Positions 1 to 8,452 of a stretch of DNA of 64,000 nucleotides are shown here, one piece after another; within the stretch, counting starts at the first letter, position 1, and the number at the start of each line of letters is the position of its first letter. The notes beneath the pieces were generated by a model. The model was not told where the DNA came from and did not search any database. It was given only the letters and a program-made list of their open reading frames with translations. Where the stretch lies: the NCBI GenBank assembly GCA_035699745.1, contig DASSPH010000042.1:47328-111327 (forward strand), given 5' to 3'. The translations under genes and the position numbers were made by a program. The DNA is from Vicinamibacterales bacterium (GTDB taxonomy: Bacteria > Acidobacteriota > Vicinamibacteria > Vicinamibacterales > 2-12-FULL-66-21).

Positions 1-1
1 G

Positions 2-1354
2 CTGGCGTCGCTCGCGTCGCGCGGGCAGGATCCGGCACGGCTGGTGGGCGGCGTGTATGCGGCGAACACGGTGGGCGCGATCGTCGGATCGCTCTGCGGC
101 AGCCTGCTGCTCGTCACGTGGCTCGGCACCCAGCACGCCACGCAGTTGCTCATTCTGCTGTCGGCGCTGTCGGGATTGCTCGTGCTGTCGACCGGATCGA
201 GCGAGGAGCCGGCGGGGCGCTTCGCCTTTGCCGGCACCATCACGATCATCGTCGCGGCGGCGATCGCCGGGCTGCTCTCGCGCAGCGTCCAGCCGATTCC
301 CGGCATCTTCGCCGCCTACGGACGTTACGCGGCGACCCGCGTCGGCCAGGCGGACGTCATCTACATGGGTGAGGGCTGGAACGCGACCGTCGCGGTGACG
401 CGCCTCGGCGGCAACGTGCTCAACTATCACAACGCCGGAAAGGTCCAGGCCTCGAGCGAGCCCCAGGACATGCGGCTGCAGCGGATGCTCGGTCACTTGA
501 CGACGCTGATCCCCAAGCAGGCCAGGAAGGTCGTCGTCATCGGCTGCGGCGCCGGCGTGACCGCAGGCGCCGTGTCGATCGACCCCGTCGTCGAACACCA
601 GACCATCGCCGAGATCGAGCCGCTGGTGCCGCAAGTCGTCGCGAAGTACTTCGGCGAGCACAATTTCCACGTCGTCGACAACCCGAAGGTCCACGTCCGG
701 ATCGACGACGCGCGGCACTACCTGCTGACGACCGACGAGAAGTTCGACGCGATTACGTCGGATCCGCTCGATCCCTGGGTGAAGGGGGCGGCGATGCTCT
801 ACACCGAGGAGTTCTTCGAACTGGTGAAGTCGAAACTGAACCCGGGCGGCGCGGTCACGCTGTTCGTGCAGCTCTACGAGAGCAATACCGAGGCGGTGAA
901 GAGCGAGATCGCGACGTTCATGAAGGTGTTCCCCAACGGCATCGTGTGGGGGAACACCAACAACGGCGCCGGCTACGATCTCGTCCTGCTCGGCCAGGTC
1001 GAAGACACCAAGATCGACGTCGACGCCATCCAGGCCAAGCTGCAGCGGCCGGAGTACGCGCCGATGGCGCAGTCGCTCCGGGAGATCGGCATGAATTCCG
1101 CGGTGGATCTGTTCTCGACGTTCGCGGGCCGCGCCAGGGATCTGCAGCCCTGGCTCGCCGACGCGACCATCAACCGCGACCGCAACCTGCGCCTGCAGTT
1201 CCTCGCCGGCATGGGCCTGAACCTCTATCAGAGCGACGTGATCTACTCCGGGATGCTGGCGCACGCCACGCGGTTCCCGGACGAGCTGTTCATCGCCTCG
1301 CCGGAGACGATGGATGCCCTTCGCGCCGGCATCCGGCGCGAGCAGGGGCGGTAG
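2..1354 (+). CDS. Spermidine synthase-like membrane protein (5' end outside window)
   Basis: The reading frame is already open at base 2, so the N-terminus lies outside the window. The visible part begins with hydrophobic segments (about residues 15-55 and 75-95). A Rossmann methyltransferase-like domain follows, with the glycine motif VVVIGCGAGVTAG near residue 175. Further on is a spermidine-synthase-type segment (SDPLDPWVKGAAMLYTEEFF), the place where polyamine aminopropyltransferases carry their catalytic Asp. The order membrane region then aminopropyltransferase fold matches the fused MFS/spermidine synthase-like proteins common in Acidobacteriota. The real substrate of these fusions is mostly unknown, so polyamine synthesis should not be assumed. 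The stop at 1352-1354 is followed by a GGGTGC-type repeat. Confidence 0.75.
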   Translation: MASLASRGQDPARLVGGVYAANTVGAIVGSLCGSLLLVTWLGTQHATQLLILLSALSGLLVLSTGSSEEPAGRFAFAGTITIIVAAAIAGLLSRSVQPIPGIFAAYGRYAATRVGQADVIYMGEGWNATVAVTRLGGNVLNYHNAGKVQASSEPQDMRLQRMLGHLTTLIPKQARKVVVIGCGAGVTAGAVSIDPVVEHQTIAEIEPLVPQVVAKYFGEHNFHVVDNPKVHVRIDDARHYLLTTDEKFDAITSDPLDPWVKGAAMLYTEEFFELVKSKLNPGGAVTLFVQLYESNTEAVKSEIATFMKVFPNGIVWGNTNNGAGYDLVLLGQVEDTKIDVDAIQAKLQRPEYAPMAQSLREIGMNSAVDLFSTFAGRARDLQPWLADATINRDRNLRLQFLAGMGLNLYQSDVIYSGMLAHATRFPDELFIASPETMDALRAGIRREQGR

Positions 1355-1360
1355 GCGGCG

Positions 1361-1402
1361 GGGTGCCGGGTGCGGGGTGCTTGGGTACGAGTGCTGGGTG
1401 CC
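1361..1402. repeat. Degenerate GGGTGCN heptamer repeat
   Basis: Three contiguous units GGGTGCC, GGGTGCG and GGGTGCT (1361-1381) are followed by decayed copies up to GGGTGCC at 1396-1402. The array starts seven bases after the upstream stop codon and runs into the proposed signal peptide of the next gene. It therefore makes the start of that gene uncertain. Confidence 0.6.
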
Positions 1403-2317
1403 GGCTGCGCAATCGTGGGCGCGCTGACGCCCGCGTTCGCGCAGCCGGCGCCGCGCCCCCCCGGGCCCATCAAGCACGACGTCGTCGCTGACGACGGCCA
1501 CCATCTGACCGTCTGGCAGCGCCGGGGGGCGCTGCCGCGGGCGACCAGGATCCTGCTGATTCACGGGCGCACCTGGAGCAGCCTGCCCAACTTCGACCTG
1601 CGCGTTCCGGGGGAAGAGCGATCGTTCATGGAGGCGCTGGGGACCGCCGGCCTGGACGTGTTCGCGCTCGATTTGCGCGGCTACGGATCCACGCCGCGCG
1701 ATGCCAGCGGATTCCTCACGCCGGACCGCGCCGTCGCCGACGTTGCCGCGGTCGTCTCGTGGATGCAGCAGCAGGACGCGCGCAAGGGGGGCACCTACGT
1801 GTTCGGGCTGTCGCGCGGCGCCATGATCGCCGCGATGACGGCGCAGAAGCACCCCGAGAAGGTGGCGGGGATCGTCCTCCTCGGGTTCGGTTTCGATCCG
1901 GACGTACGGGCGGCGCCGTCGGATCCCGGCGTGCGTCCCGGCCGGGTGCGCAACACCAGCGACGCGGCGATTTCCGACTTCATCACCCGCGATGCCTACA
2001 CCGGCGCGACGATGAGCGCGTTCGTCCGCGCCGCGCTGCAGACCGATCCCGTGCTGGCCGACTGGCGCGACGAGCAGCAGTTCAATGCGTTCGTGCCGGC
2101 GCGGGTCCAGGTGCCGGTGCTGCTGGTGCACGGCGATCGCGATCCCCAGGCGCCGATGTCCATCGGCACGAAGCTGTTCAACCGCTTCGGTACACCCGAC
2201 AAGTGGTGGATAATCCTGCCCGGCGCCGACCACGCCGCGCACCTCGAGAAGTCCGCGCCGCTGCTGGTGCGCACCGTCGTCAATTTCACCCGGCGCCACG
2301 AGACAGGACGTCCGTGA
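1370..2317 (+). CDS. Exported alpha/beta hydrolase
   Basis: 315 residues, read from GTG 1370; GTG 1391 is an equally good start and still leaves a signal peptide ending near AFA. The fold is shown by the LLIHG oxyanion-hole segment, the nucleophile elbow GLSRG with Ser148, an acid in VLLVHGDRDPQAP and the catalytic His in GADHAAHLEK. The substrate cannot be told from sequence. The stop codon lies three bases before the ATG of the amidase that follows, so the two genes are very probably co-transcribed and translationally coupled, as two exported hydrolases. The 5' end of the gene is built from a heptamer repeat, which may be a recent expansion into the signal peptide. Confidence 0.8.
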   Translation: MRGAWVRVLGAGCAIVGALTPAFAQPAPRPPGPIKHDVVADDGHHLTVWQRRGALPRATRILLIHGRTWSSLPNFDLRVPGEERSFMEALGTAGLDVFALDLRGYGSTPRDASGFLTPDRAVADVAAVVSWMQQQDARKGGTYVFGLSRGAMIAAMTAQKHPEKVAGIVLLGFGFDPDVRAAPSDPGVRPGRVRNTSDAAISDFITRDAYTGATMSAFVRAALQTDPVLADWRDEQQFNAFVPARVQVPVLLVHGDRDPQAPMSIGTKLFNRFGTPDKWWIILPGADHAAHLEKSAPLLVRTVVNFTRRHETGRP

Positions 2318-2319
2318 CC

Positions 2320-4179
2320 ATGATGAACATGCCCCGTATCGCATTGGCCGCCGCCGCGCTGTTGACCGCCGGCGCGACGCTGCCCGCGCAGCAGACCTCC
2401 CGGCCGGCCCGCCCGGCGGCCTTCACCGTGTTCGAGGCCAGCATTCCGGAGATGCAGGCGGCGATGAAAGCCGGGCGCACGACGTCGCGCGAGATCGTGC
2501 AGCAGTACCTCACCCGCATCGCGATGTACGAAGACAAGCTGCGCGCCGCGATCACCGTGAATCCGAAAGCGCTCGAGGAAGCGGACGCGCGCGATCGCGA
2601 CCGCGCGCGCGGCCGGATCCTCGGGCCGCTGCACGGTATTCCGATCGCGTTGAAGGACAACATCCATACGACCGGCCTGCCGACGACGGGAGGCGCGCTC
2701 GCCTTCGAGCACCTCGTCCCGCCGTACGAAGCGACGCTGACCAGAAACCTGCGTGACGCCGGCGCGATCATCATCGCCAAGACCGGCATGACCGAGCTCG
2801 CCAACTACGTGACCGCCGGCATGCCCACCAACTACAACGCCGTGCACGGCTACGGGATGAACCCCTACGATCCGCGCCGCGATCCGCGGACCAGCGCGGA
2901 TGGCCGGCCGGTGCTGATGACCGGCGGATCCAGCTCGGGGATCGGCACCGCGGCGAACTTCTGGGCCGGCAACGTGGGGACGGAAACGTCGGGGTCGATC
3001 CTCAGTCCGTCGAATCAGAACATGCTGGCGGCGGTGAAGCCCACCGTCGGCCGCATCAGCCGCTACGGCGTCATTCCGATCACCGCGGATCAGGACACGC
3101 CCGGGCCGATGGCGAAGTTCGTCGCCGACGTCGCGATCATGATGGGAGTGCTCGAAGGGGCGAAGCCGGATCCGAACGATCCGGCCACCAAGGCGTGCAC
3201 GCCGCCGCCCGGCAACGATTACACGAAGTTCCTGCGCGCCGACGGGCTGAAAGGGGCGCGGATCGGCATCCCGCGCAAGAACTACTACGAGCCGTTCACG
3301 ATTCCCGGCACCGAGCGCCCGCGCGGCGGCCTCAACCCTGCGCAGACGAAGGTGATGGACGAGGCGATGGCGGCGCTGAAGGCGGCCGGCGCGACGCTGA
3401 TCGACGTCGACATTCCCAGCATCATGAACAAGGAGCCGAAGGAGAACCTGCTGCTGTCGGGCAACTCCGTCGTGCTCAGCTACGGGATGAAGCGCGACTT
3501 CAACGCGTGGCTGGCGTCGCTCGGCGCCGCCGCGCCGGTGAAGAACCTGACCGAGCTGCGCGAGTGGAACAAGGCGCACGAACGGATGGGGGCGATCAAG
3601 TACGGGCAGACGCTCCTCGATGCGTCGGATGCGCTCGATCTCGAGAAGGACAAGGCGCGCTACGAGGAGGATCGCGCGCGCGACGTCCGCCTGGGCGGCA
3701 CCAACGGCATCGACGCGGTCGTCAAGGCGCACAACCTCGACGCGCTGCTGTTCCCTGGTCCGAGCTCGGCAGGGATCGCATCCAAGCCCGGGTACCCGAC
3801 GGTGCTCGTGCCGTTCGGCATGATTCCGAATACCCCGGGCAATCCCGGCGGACGCGGCGGCGGCGCCGGCCGCGGGGCCGCTCCTGCGACCCCGCCGGCG
3901 GCGCCCGGCACGACCCCGGGGGCCGCGCCTGCACCGTCCGCCCCTGCCACCACGACGGCGCCGACGACTGCCGCGCCGGCCACGGGCACGACCGCCGCGA
4001 CGCAGACGTCGAGCACGCCGCCGCCGCCCGCACCGCTCCCGCCCGGCTTCGATCCGAAGCCGCAGCCCTACGGTGTCGGCTTCACCGGGCCGGCGTGCAG
4101 CGAGCCGAAGCTCCTGCAGCTCGCCTACGCATTCGAGCAGGCGACGAAGAAGAGGACGCCGCCGCCCGGACTGCGCTGA
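2320..4179 (+). CDS. Exported amidase-signature hydrolase with a Pro/Ala/Thr insertion
   Basis: 619 residues from ATG 2320 (ATG 2323 is possible), just after the hydrolase stop. A signal peptide ends near LPAQQ. The Ser-cisSer-Lys triad of the amidase signature family is visible as Lys112 (ALKDN), the serine cluster 204-206 (GGSSSG) and Ser226 in ETSGSIL. The last motif usually reads DTGGSIR, so the acidic and Arg positions are changed. A Gly/Pro/Ala/Thr-rich stretch of about 70 residues, encoded around 3835-4048, separates the conserved VPFGMIPN segment from the C-terminal FDPKPQPYGVGFTGP segment. Family members at this point have a short loop. The substrate is unknown. A second, shorter amidase is encoded at 12468-14027. 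Confidence 0.85.
   Translation: MMNMPRIALAAAALLTAGATLPAQQTSRPARPAAFTVFEASIPEMQAAMKAGRTTSREIVQQYLTRIAMYEDKLRAAITVNPKALEEADARDRDRARGRILGPLHGIPIALKDNIHTTGLPTTGGALAFEHLVPPYEATLTRNLRDAGAIIIAKTGMTELANYVTAGMPTNYNAVHGYGMNPYDPRRDPRTSADGRPVLMTGGSSSGIGTAANFWAGNVGTETSGSILSPSNQNMLAAVKPTVGRISRYGVIPITADQDTPGPMAKFVADVAIMMGVLEGAKPDPNDPATKACTPPPGNDYTKFLRADGLKGARIGIPRKNYYEPFTIPGTERPRGGLNPAQTKVMDEAMAALKAAGATLIDVDIPSIMNKEPKENLLLSGNSVVLSYGMKRDFNAWLASLGAAAPVKNLTELREWNKAHERMGAIKYGQTLLDASDALDLEKDKARYEEDRARDVRLGGTNGIDAVVKAHNLDALLFPGPSSAGIASKPGYPTVLVPFGMIPNTPGNPGGRGGGAGRGAAPATPPAAPGTTPGAAPAPSAPATTTAPTTAAPATGTTAATQTSSTPPPPAPLPPGFDPKPQPYGVGFTGPACSEPKLLQLAYAFEQATKKRTPPPGLR
3835..4048 (+). repeat. Low-complexity coding insertion in the amidase gene
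   Basis: The frame stays open but encodes a Gly/Arg tract followed by a mucin-like Ala/Pro/Thr tract, inside a segment where amidases normally have only a short loop. It looks like a lineage-specific linker rather than a domain. Confidence 0.7.
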
Positions 4180-4320
4180 ACCGCCGATACCGCGCCGGGA
4201 TTTGCCTGCCCGCTGAGACGCGCCACGGCCGAGGCTGCAAAGATCACAGAGGTCACAACGATAACGAAGAAGACCAGTTCCTTGTCGCCCGTCTCAGTCA
4301 AGGCGGCGAGCGGCCGCCAC
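4180..4320. other. Convergent intergenic region
   Basis: 141 bp between the amidase and the permease on the other strand. The only structure I see is a short inverted repeat GGCGGC-GAGCG-GCCGCC at 4302-4318, which could end transcription of the permease gene. No gene is visible. Confidence 0.4.
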
Positions 4321-6792
4321 TCAGCGGATCGCCGCCAGCGGGTCCACCCGCGTGGCGCGATACGCCGGAATGAGCGCGGCAACGGCGGCGACCACGGTCA
4401 GCAGCAGCGCGACGGCCGCGAAGACTGCCGGATCGTAGGTGCGGACGCCGAACACCAGTGACACCATCACCCGCGTGAGCACCAGCGCCGCGCCGACGCC
4501 GAACACGACTCCCGCCGCCGCCAGCCGCAATCCCTGGACCAGGATCATGTTGCGCACGTCTTCGGGCAGCGCGCCGAGCGCCATCCGGATGCCGATCTCC
4601 TGCGTGCGCTGCTGCACCGAGTACGACATCAGGCCGTAGAATCCGACCGCCGCCAGAATCAGCGCCGCCACGGCGAACGCCGTCATCAGCGTCACGTGGA
4701 ACGCGGCGCGGCGCGCCGGGCCTGCCAGAATCTCGTCCATCGTCCGCGTCCGCGCGACCGGCAGCCCTCCGCTGGCATCGCGCAGCTCGCGTTCGACCGC
4801 GGTCCGCAGGAGCCGCGGCTCGATCTCGGTGCGCACCGACCACGTGAGCGGAAACAGCCGGTTGTTCCGCAGCGTCATCGCGTCGGAGACCTGCCCGAGC
4901 GGCACGTACACGGTCGGCTCGGGATTGCGGTTCTGCTCCTCGTCCCGCGGGTCCGCGACGACGCCGATGATCCGGCGCGGACTGTCGCGGAACTCGGGTC
5001 CGGCGCCGGGCCCGATCGTGATCGTCTCGCCGACCGGATCGTTGGTCTGCCAGTAGCGGCGGGCGAGCGCCGCGTTCACGATCACCACCGGCTCGCCGTC
5101 TCGATCGTCGTGATCGACGAACACGCGGCCGCGAAGCAGGGGAATGCGGAACACGTCGAAATAGCCCGGCGACACCCCGCGCCAGGCGACCGTCCCCTCG
5201 AAGGGCGCGTTCACCGGACGACGATCGATGACGAACGGCAGCGCGAAGGCCGGCTCCAGGGGCAGCGACCGCGATGCCGCAACCGCGGCGATGCCGGGCA
5301 CCCCCGCGAGGCGCTGACGCGCGTTCCTGAACACGGCGTCCACCGCATCGGCCTGCTGGAGCGGCGTGCCGCTGAGGGAGGTGTCGAGCACCATCACCTG
5401 CCGCGGATCGAACCCGCGATCGACGTCACGCAGCGCCGACAGCGTGCGCACCATCAGTCCGCAGCCGACGAGGAGCACGATCGCGAGTGCCATCTCGGCC
5501 ACCACCAGCGCCGACTGCGTTCGGTGACGGCGCCAGCCGCCGCCGCTGGCGATGCCCCCATCCTTGAAGGCGGAGCTGAGATCGACGCGCGAGGTCGTGA
5601 GCGCCGGCAGCACGCCGAAGAGCACGCCGGTCGTGAGCGCGATGCCGGCCGTGAACCAGACGGCCGCCGGATCGAGGACGATGGCGGCGGCGTCGCGCGC
5701 GAGCGACGGGATGGCGTGCGCCCCGGCGCGGACGATCGCGCGCAGCCCGATCGCTCCGGCGGCGAGCCCGAGCAGTCCGCCGCCGGCCGCGAGCAGCGTG
5801 CTTTCGGTGAGCAGCTGCCGGATCACCCGTGAGCGCTGCGCGCCGAGCGCGGTGCGCGTCGCGATCTCGCGCCGCCGCCGCTGCCCGCGCGCGAGGAGCA
5901 GCGTCGCGACATTGGCGCAGCCGATCAGGAGCACGAACGCGACCGCGCCGGTCAGCATCCGCAGCGCCGGCTTCACATCGCCGATCATCGCGTCGCGAAG
6001 CGGCACCGCCCAGAAGTCCTCCCACGGGCCCATCGAGAGCGGGAACTTCACCCGGAACTCTGCCGAGGTGTTCGCCAGCTGCCCGCCGGCGCGCGCCGCC
6101 GTGACGTTGCGGAACATCCTGCCGACGACGCGGACGGAGTTGGCGAAGTCCAGACTGAACGGATCCGCCTGGAGCGGCAGGTAGACGTCGGCCGGCGGAT
6201 CGGGCCGGAACGCCGCGCCGAGCACGCCGACGATCTCGTACGACGCGCCGCCCAGCGGCAGGACGCGCCCGATCACGCCGGGGTCCCCGCCGAACCGGCG
6301 CATCCAGAAGCCGTGGGAGAGCACGGCCACGTGCGGCCCGCGGGGACGATCCTCCTGCCATCGGAAGGTGCGGCCGAACAGCGGCCGGGCGCCGAACACG
6401 CCGAAGTAGTCCTGCGACACGTGCAGCGCCGAGAGATGTTCGGGAGGTCCGGCGCCGATCAGGTTCACGCCGGGATCGGCCGCTTGGTACGCGGCGAGGT
6501 GGCTGAAGATGCGAACGCTCTGCTTCCAGGCGAAGAACTTGGGGATCGAGGTGTCGAGCGTGTAGCTCGCTCGCGACGGATCGTGCGTGATGACCACCTG
6601 CACGATCTGCCCGGCGTCGGGGAAGGGCAGCGGCCGCAGCAGCAGCGCGTTGACCACGGAGAAGACGGCGGTGTTGGCGCCGATGCACATGGCCAGCACC
6701 GCGACCGCGGCGAGCGTGAAGCCGCGCGTCCGCCGCATCAGCCGCCACGCCTGGTGGATGTCGCGGATCACGTCGTCGAGGAACGTGCGCAT
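4321..6792 (-). CDS. ADOP/MacB-like ABC transporter permease
   Basis: 823 residues. The layout is that of the acidobacterial duplicated orphan permeases. One transmembrane helix near residues 25-50 (GANTAVFSVVNALLLRPLPF) is followed by a large periplasmic MacB-type core domain and an FtsX block of three helices with the EIATRTALGAQRSRVIRQLL motif (about 310-325). A second core domain follows, then a second FtsX block with EIGIRMALGA near the C-terminus, ending in RATRVDPLAAIR. No ATPase gene is adjacent, so a partner encoded elsewhere is needed. These proteins are assigned to efflux or mechanotransmission in the cell envelope; the cargo is unknown. The gene is divergent from the beta-lactamase-like hydrolase. 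Confidence 0.88.
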   Translation of the reverse strand: MRTFLDDVIRDIHQAWRLMRRTRGFTLAAVAVLAMCIGANTAVFSVVNALLLRPLPFPDAGQIVQVVITHDPSRASYTLDTSIPKFFAWKQSVRIFSHLAAYQAADPGVNLIGAGPPEHLSALHVSQDYFGVFGARPLFGRTFRWQEDRPRGPHVAVLSHGFWMRRFGGDPGVIGRVLPLGGASYEIVGVLGAAFRPDPPADVYLPLQADPFSLDFANSVRVVGRMFRNVTAARAGGQLANTSAEFRVKFPLSMGPWEDFWAVPLRDAMIGDVKPALRMLTGAVAFVLLIGCANVATLLLARGQRRRREIATRTALGAQRSRVIRQLLTESTLLAAGGGLLGLAAGAIGLRAIVRAGAHAIPSLARDAAAIVLDPAAVWFTAGIALTTGVLFGVLPALTTSRVDLSSAFKDGGIASGGGWRRHRTQSALVVAEMALAIVLLVGCGLMVRTLSALRDVDRGFDPRQVMVLDTSLSGTPLQQADAVDAVFRNARQRLAGVPGIAAVAASRSLPLEPAFALPFVIDRRPVNAPFEGTVAWRGVSPGYFDVFRIPLLRGRVFVDHDDRDGEPVVIVNAALARRYWQTNDPVGETITIGPGAGPEFRDSPRRIIGVVADPRDEEQNRNPEPTVYVPLGQVSDAMTLRNNRLFPLTWSVRTEIEPRLLRTAVERELRDASGGLPVARTRTMDEILAGPARRAAFHVTLMTAFAVAALILAAVGFYGLMSYSVQQRTQEIGIRMALGALPEDVRNMILVQGLRLAAAGVVFGVGAALVLTRVMVSLVFGVRTYDPAVFAAVALLLTVVAAVAALIPAYRATRVDPLAAIR

Positions 6793-6935
6793 CGGGACTT
6801 CGCGGTCGCCGGCGGCACCCGGACAGCAAGGGCGGCGCCATCCCGATCACCCGGAAAAGACTGGCGTTGGGCGCCGCCTGCCCCGCCGGGGTGCGCGCCC
6901 GCGGGACGCAGCGTTCCGGATCCGGCCGGCCGGGG

Positions 6936-6941
6936 TAAGAT
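6936..6941 (+). promoter_or_regulatory. Possible -10 element of the serine hydrolase gene
   Basis: TAAGAT ends eight bases before the ATG at 6950. If it is a -10 box, the transcript would begin at or within a few bases of the start codon. No good -35 hexamer is seen. Confidence 0.3.
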
Positions 6942-6949
6942 GCGCGCTC

Positions 6950-8368
6950 ATGAAGCGCACCAACGTCCTGTTCGCGGCCGCGGTGGCGGTCGCTGCCGGT
7001 TCGCTTGCGTTCGGACAGTCCGCCACCAGGCCGGCGTCCGACAGCACGGTCGACGCCGTGTTCGCGCGCTGGACGGCCTCGACACCGGGATGCGCGGTTG
7101 GCGTGGGCAGAGACGGCCGGGTCGCGCTCGCGCGGGCCTACGGCATGGCGGATCTCGAACGCGACGTGCCGAACACGGCAGACACCATCTTCGAGGCGGG
7201 GTCGGTGTCGAAGCAGTTCACCGCCGCGGCCGTGCTCCTGCTGGCCAGGGACGGCAAGCTGTCGCTCGACGATCCCGTCCGCAAGTACGTGCCGGAACTT
7301 CCCGACTACGGCCCGGATCGGACGATCACCATCCGCCACATGCTGACGCACACCAGCGGACTGCGGGACTGGGGTGAAGTGGCCGGGCTCGCCGGATGGC
7401 CGCGCGGCCGCCGCGTGCACACGCACGCCCACGTGCTCGACATCGTGTCGCGGCAGAAGGGGCTCAACTTCGCGCCCGGCACCAACTGGTCCTACAGCAA
7501 CACGGGCTACAACCTGGCCGCCATCCTGGTTGCGCGCGTCAGCGGGCAGTCGTTCGCGGAGTTCTCGCGCGACCGCATCTTCACGCCGCTCGGCATGACG
7601 CGCACGTCGTGGCGCGACGACTACACGCGGATCGTCAGGAACCGCGCCATTGCCTACGCGCCGTCGCCGGCCGGCTACCGCGAGGACATGCCGTTCGAGA
7701 ACGTGCACGGCAACGGCGGGCTGCTGACGACGGTCGGGGATCTCCTGCGGTGGAACGAGAACTTCGCGTCGCCGACGATCGGCGACCTGCGGCTCGTGAC
7801 CGCGCAGCAGACGCCGGGAACGTTCGCGGACGGCCGCGCGCACGAGTACGCGCTGGGGCTCTACGTCCGCACCTACCGCGGCGTGCGCGAGGTCAGCCAC
7901 AGCGGGGCGACTGCCGGGTATCGCGCGTTCCTCGTCCGTTATCCGGATCAACGCCTGTCGATCGCGGTGCTGTGCAATGCCGGAAGTGCCAACCCGACGC
8001 AGTACGCGCACGCCGTCGCCGAGACCTATCTCGGCGCGGCGCTGACCGCGCCGCCCCCTGCGACCGCCTCGAACGGCCGCGGCGTTCAGTCCCCACCGTT
8101 CAGTCCCGCGAAGCCGGACGTCGACGCCTACGTGGGGCGGTATCGCAGCGACGAGGCGGAAGCGGAGCTGGCCGTCGCGCTCGACGGCAGCGAGCTGATC
8201 ATCAAACGCCGGCCCGACACCGTGCTGCGCATGCGGCCCATCGCCAGAGATGTCTTCAGCGTTCCTTCACTGGGGACAGTCACCTTCCATAGAACGGGAA
8301 ACGCCGTCACTGACCTCGGGGTGAAGCTCGACCGCGTCTGGGACCTGCGATTCGCGAGAATCCCTTAG
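6950..8368 (+). CDS. Exported class C beta-lactamase-like serine hydrolase
   Basis: 472 residues. ATG 6950 opens a clear signal peptide (cleavage near AFGQS). The penicillin-binding/beta-lactamase fold is shown by SVSK with Ser85 and Lys88, the Tyr182-Ser-Asn184 motif (YSN), and HSG with His317, which replaces the usual KTG. The C-terminal 130 residues (YVGRYRSDEAEAELAV onward) form the small beta domain often attached to this family. Such proteins are usually peptidases or esterases acting in the periplasm and not true antibiotic beta-lactamases; the substrate is not evident. The gene stands alone between the divergent permease and the M48 lipoprotein gene. Confidence 0.85.
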   Translation: MKRTNVLFAAAVAVAAGSLAFGQSATRPASDSTVDAVFARWTASTPGCAVGVGRDGRVALARAYGMADLERDVPNTADTIFEAGSVSKQFTAAAVLLLARDGKLSLDDPVRKYVPELPDYGPDRTITIRHMLTHTSGLRDWGEVAGLAGWPRGRRVHTHAHVLDIVSRQKGLNFAPGTNWSYSNTGYNLAAILVARVSGQSFAEFSRDRIFTPLGMTRTSWRDDYTRIVRNRAIAYAPSPAGYREDMPFENVHGNGGLLTTVGDLLRWNENFASPTIGDLRLVTAQQTPGTFADGRAHEYALGLYVRTYRGVREVSHSGATAGYRAFLVRYPDQRLSIAVLCNAGSANPTQYAHAVAETYLGAALTAPPPATASNGRGVQSPPFSPAKPDVDAYVGRYRSDEAEAELAVALDGSELIIKRRPDTVLRMRPIARDVFSVPSLGTVTFHRTGNAVTDLGVKLDRVWDLRFARIP

Positions 8369-8452
8369 CAGAACCGCGGCCGGGAAGTTGGTACGATTCC
8401 CGCAGTTCAACCCGTGACAGCCGCCAAGGCTGAGTTGGAGGGTCAGACAGTG

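Noticed and set aside
4321..6792. A lateral-transfer island or mobile element around the permeases and peptidases
   Set aside because: No integrase, transposase, flanking direct repeats or marked base-composition change is visible.
6950..8368. Antibiotic resistance beta-lactamase
   Set aside because: The SxxK and YxN motifs fit, but the HSG motif and the extra C-terminal domain are those of general serine hydrolases of this fold.
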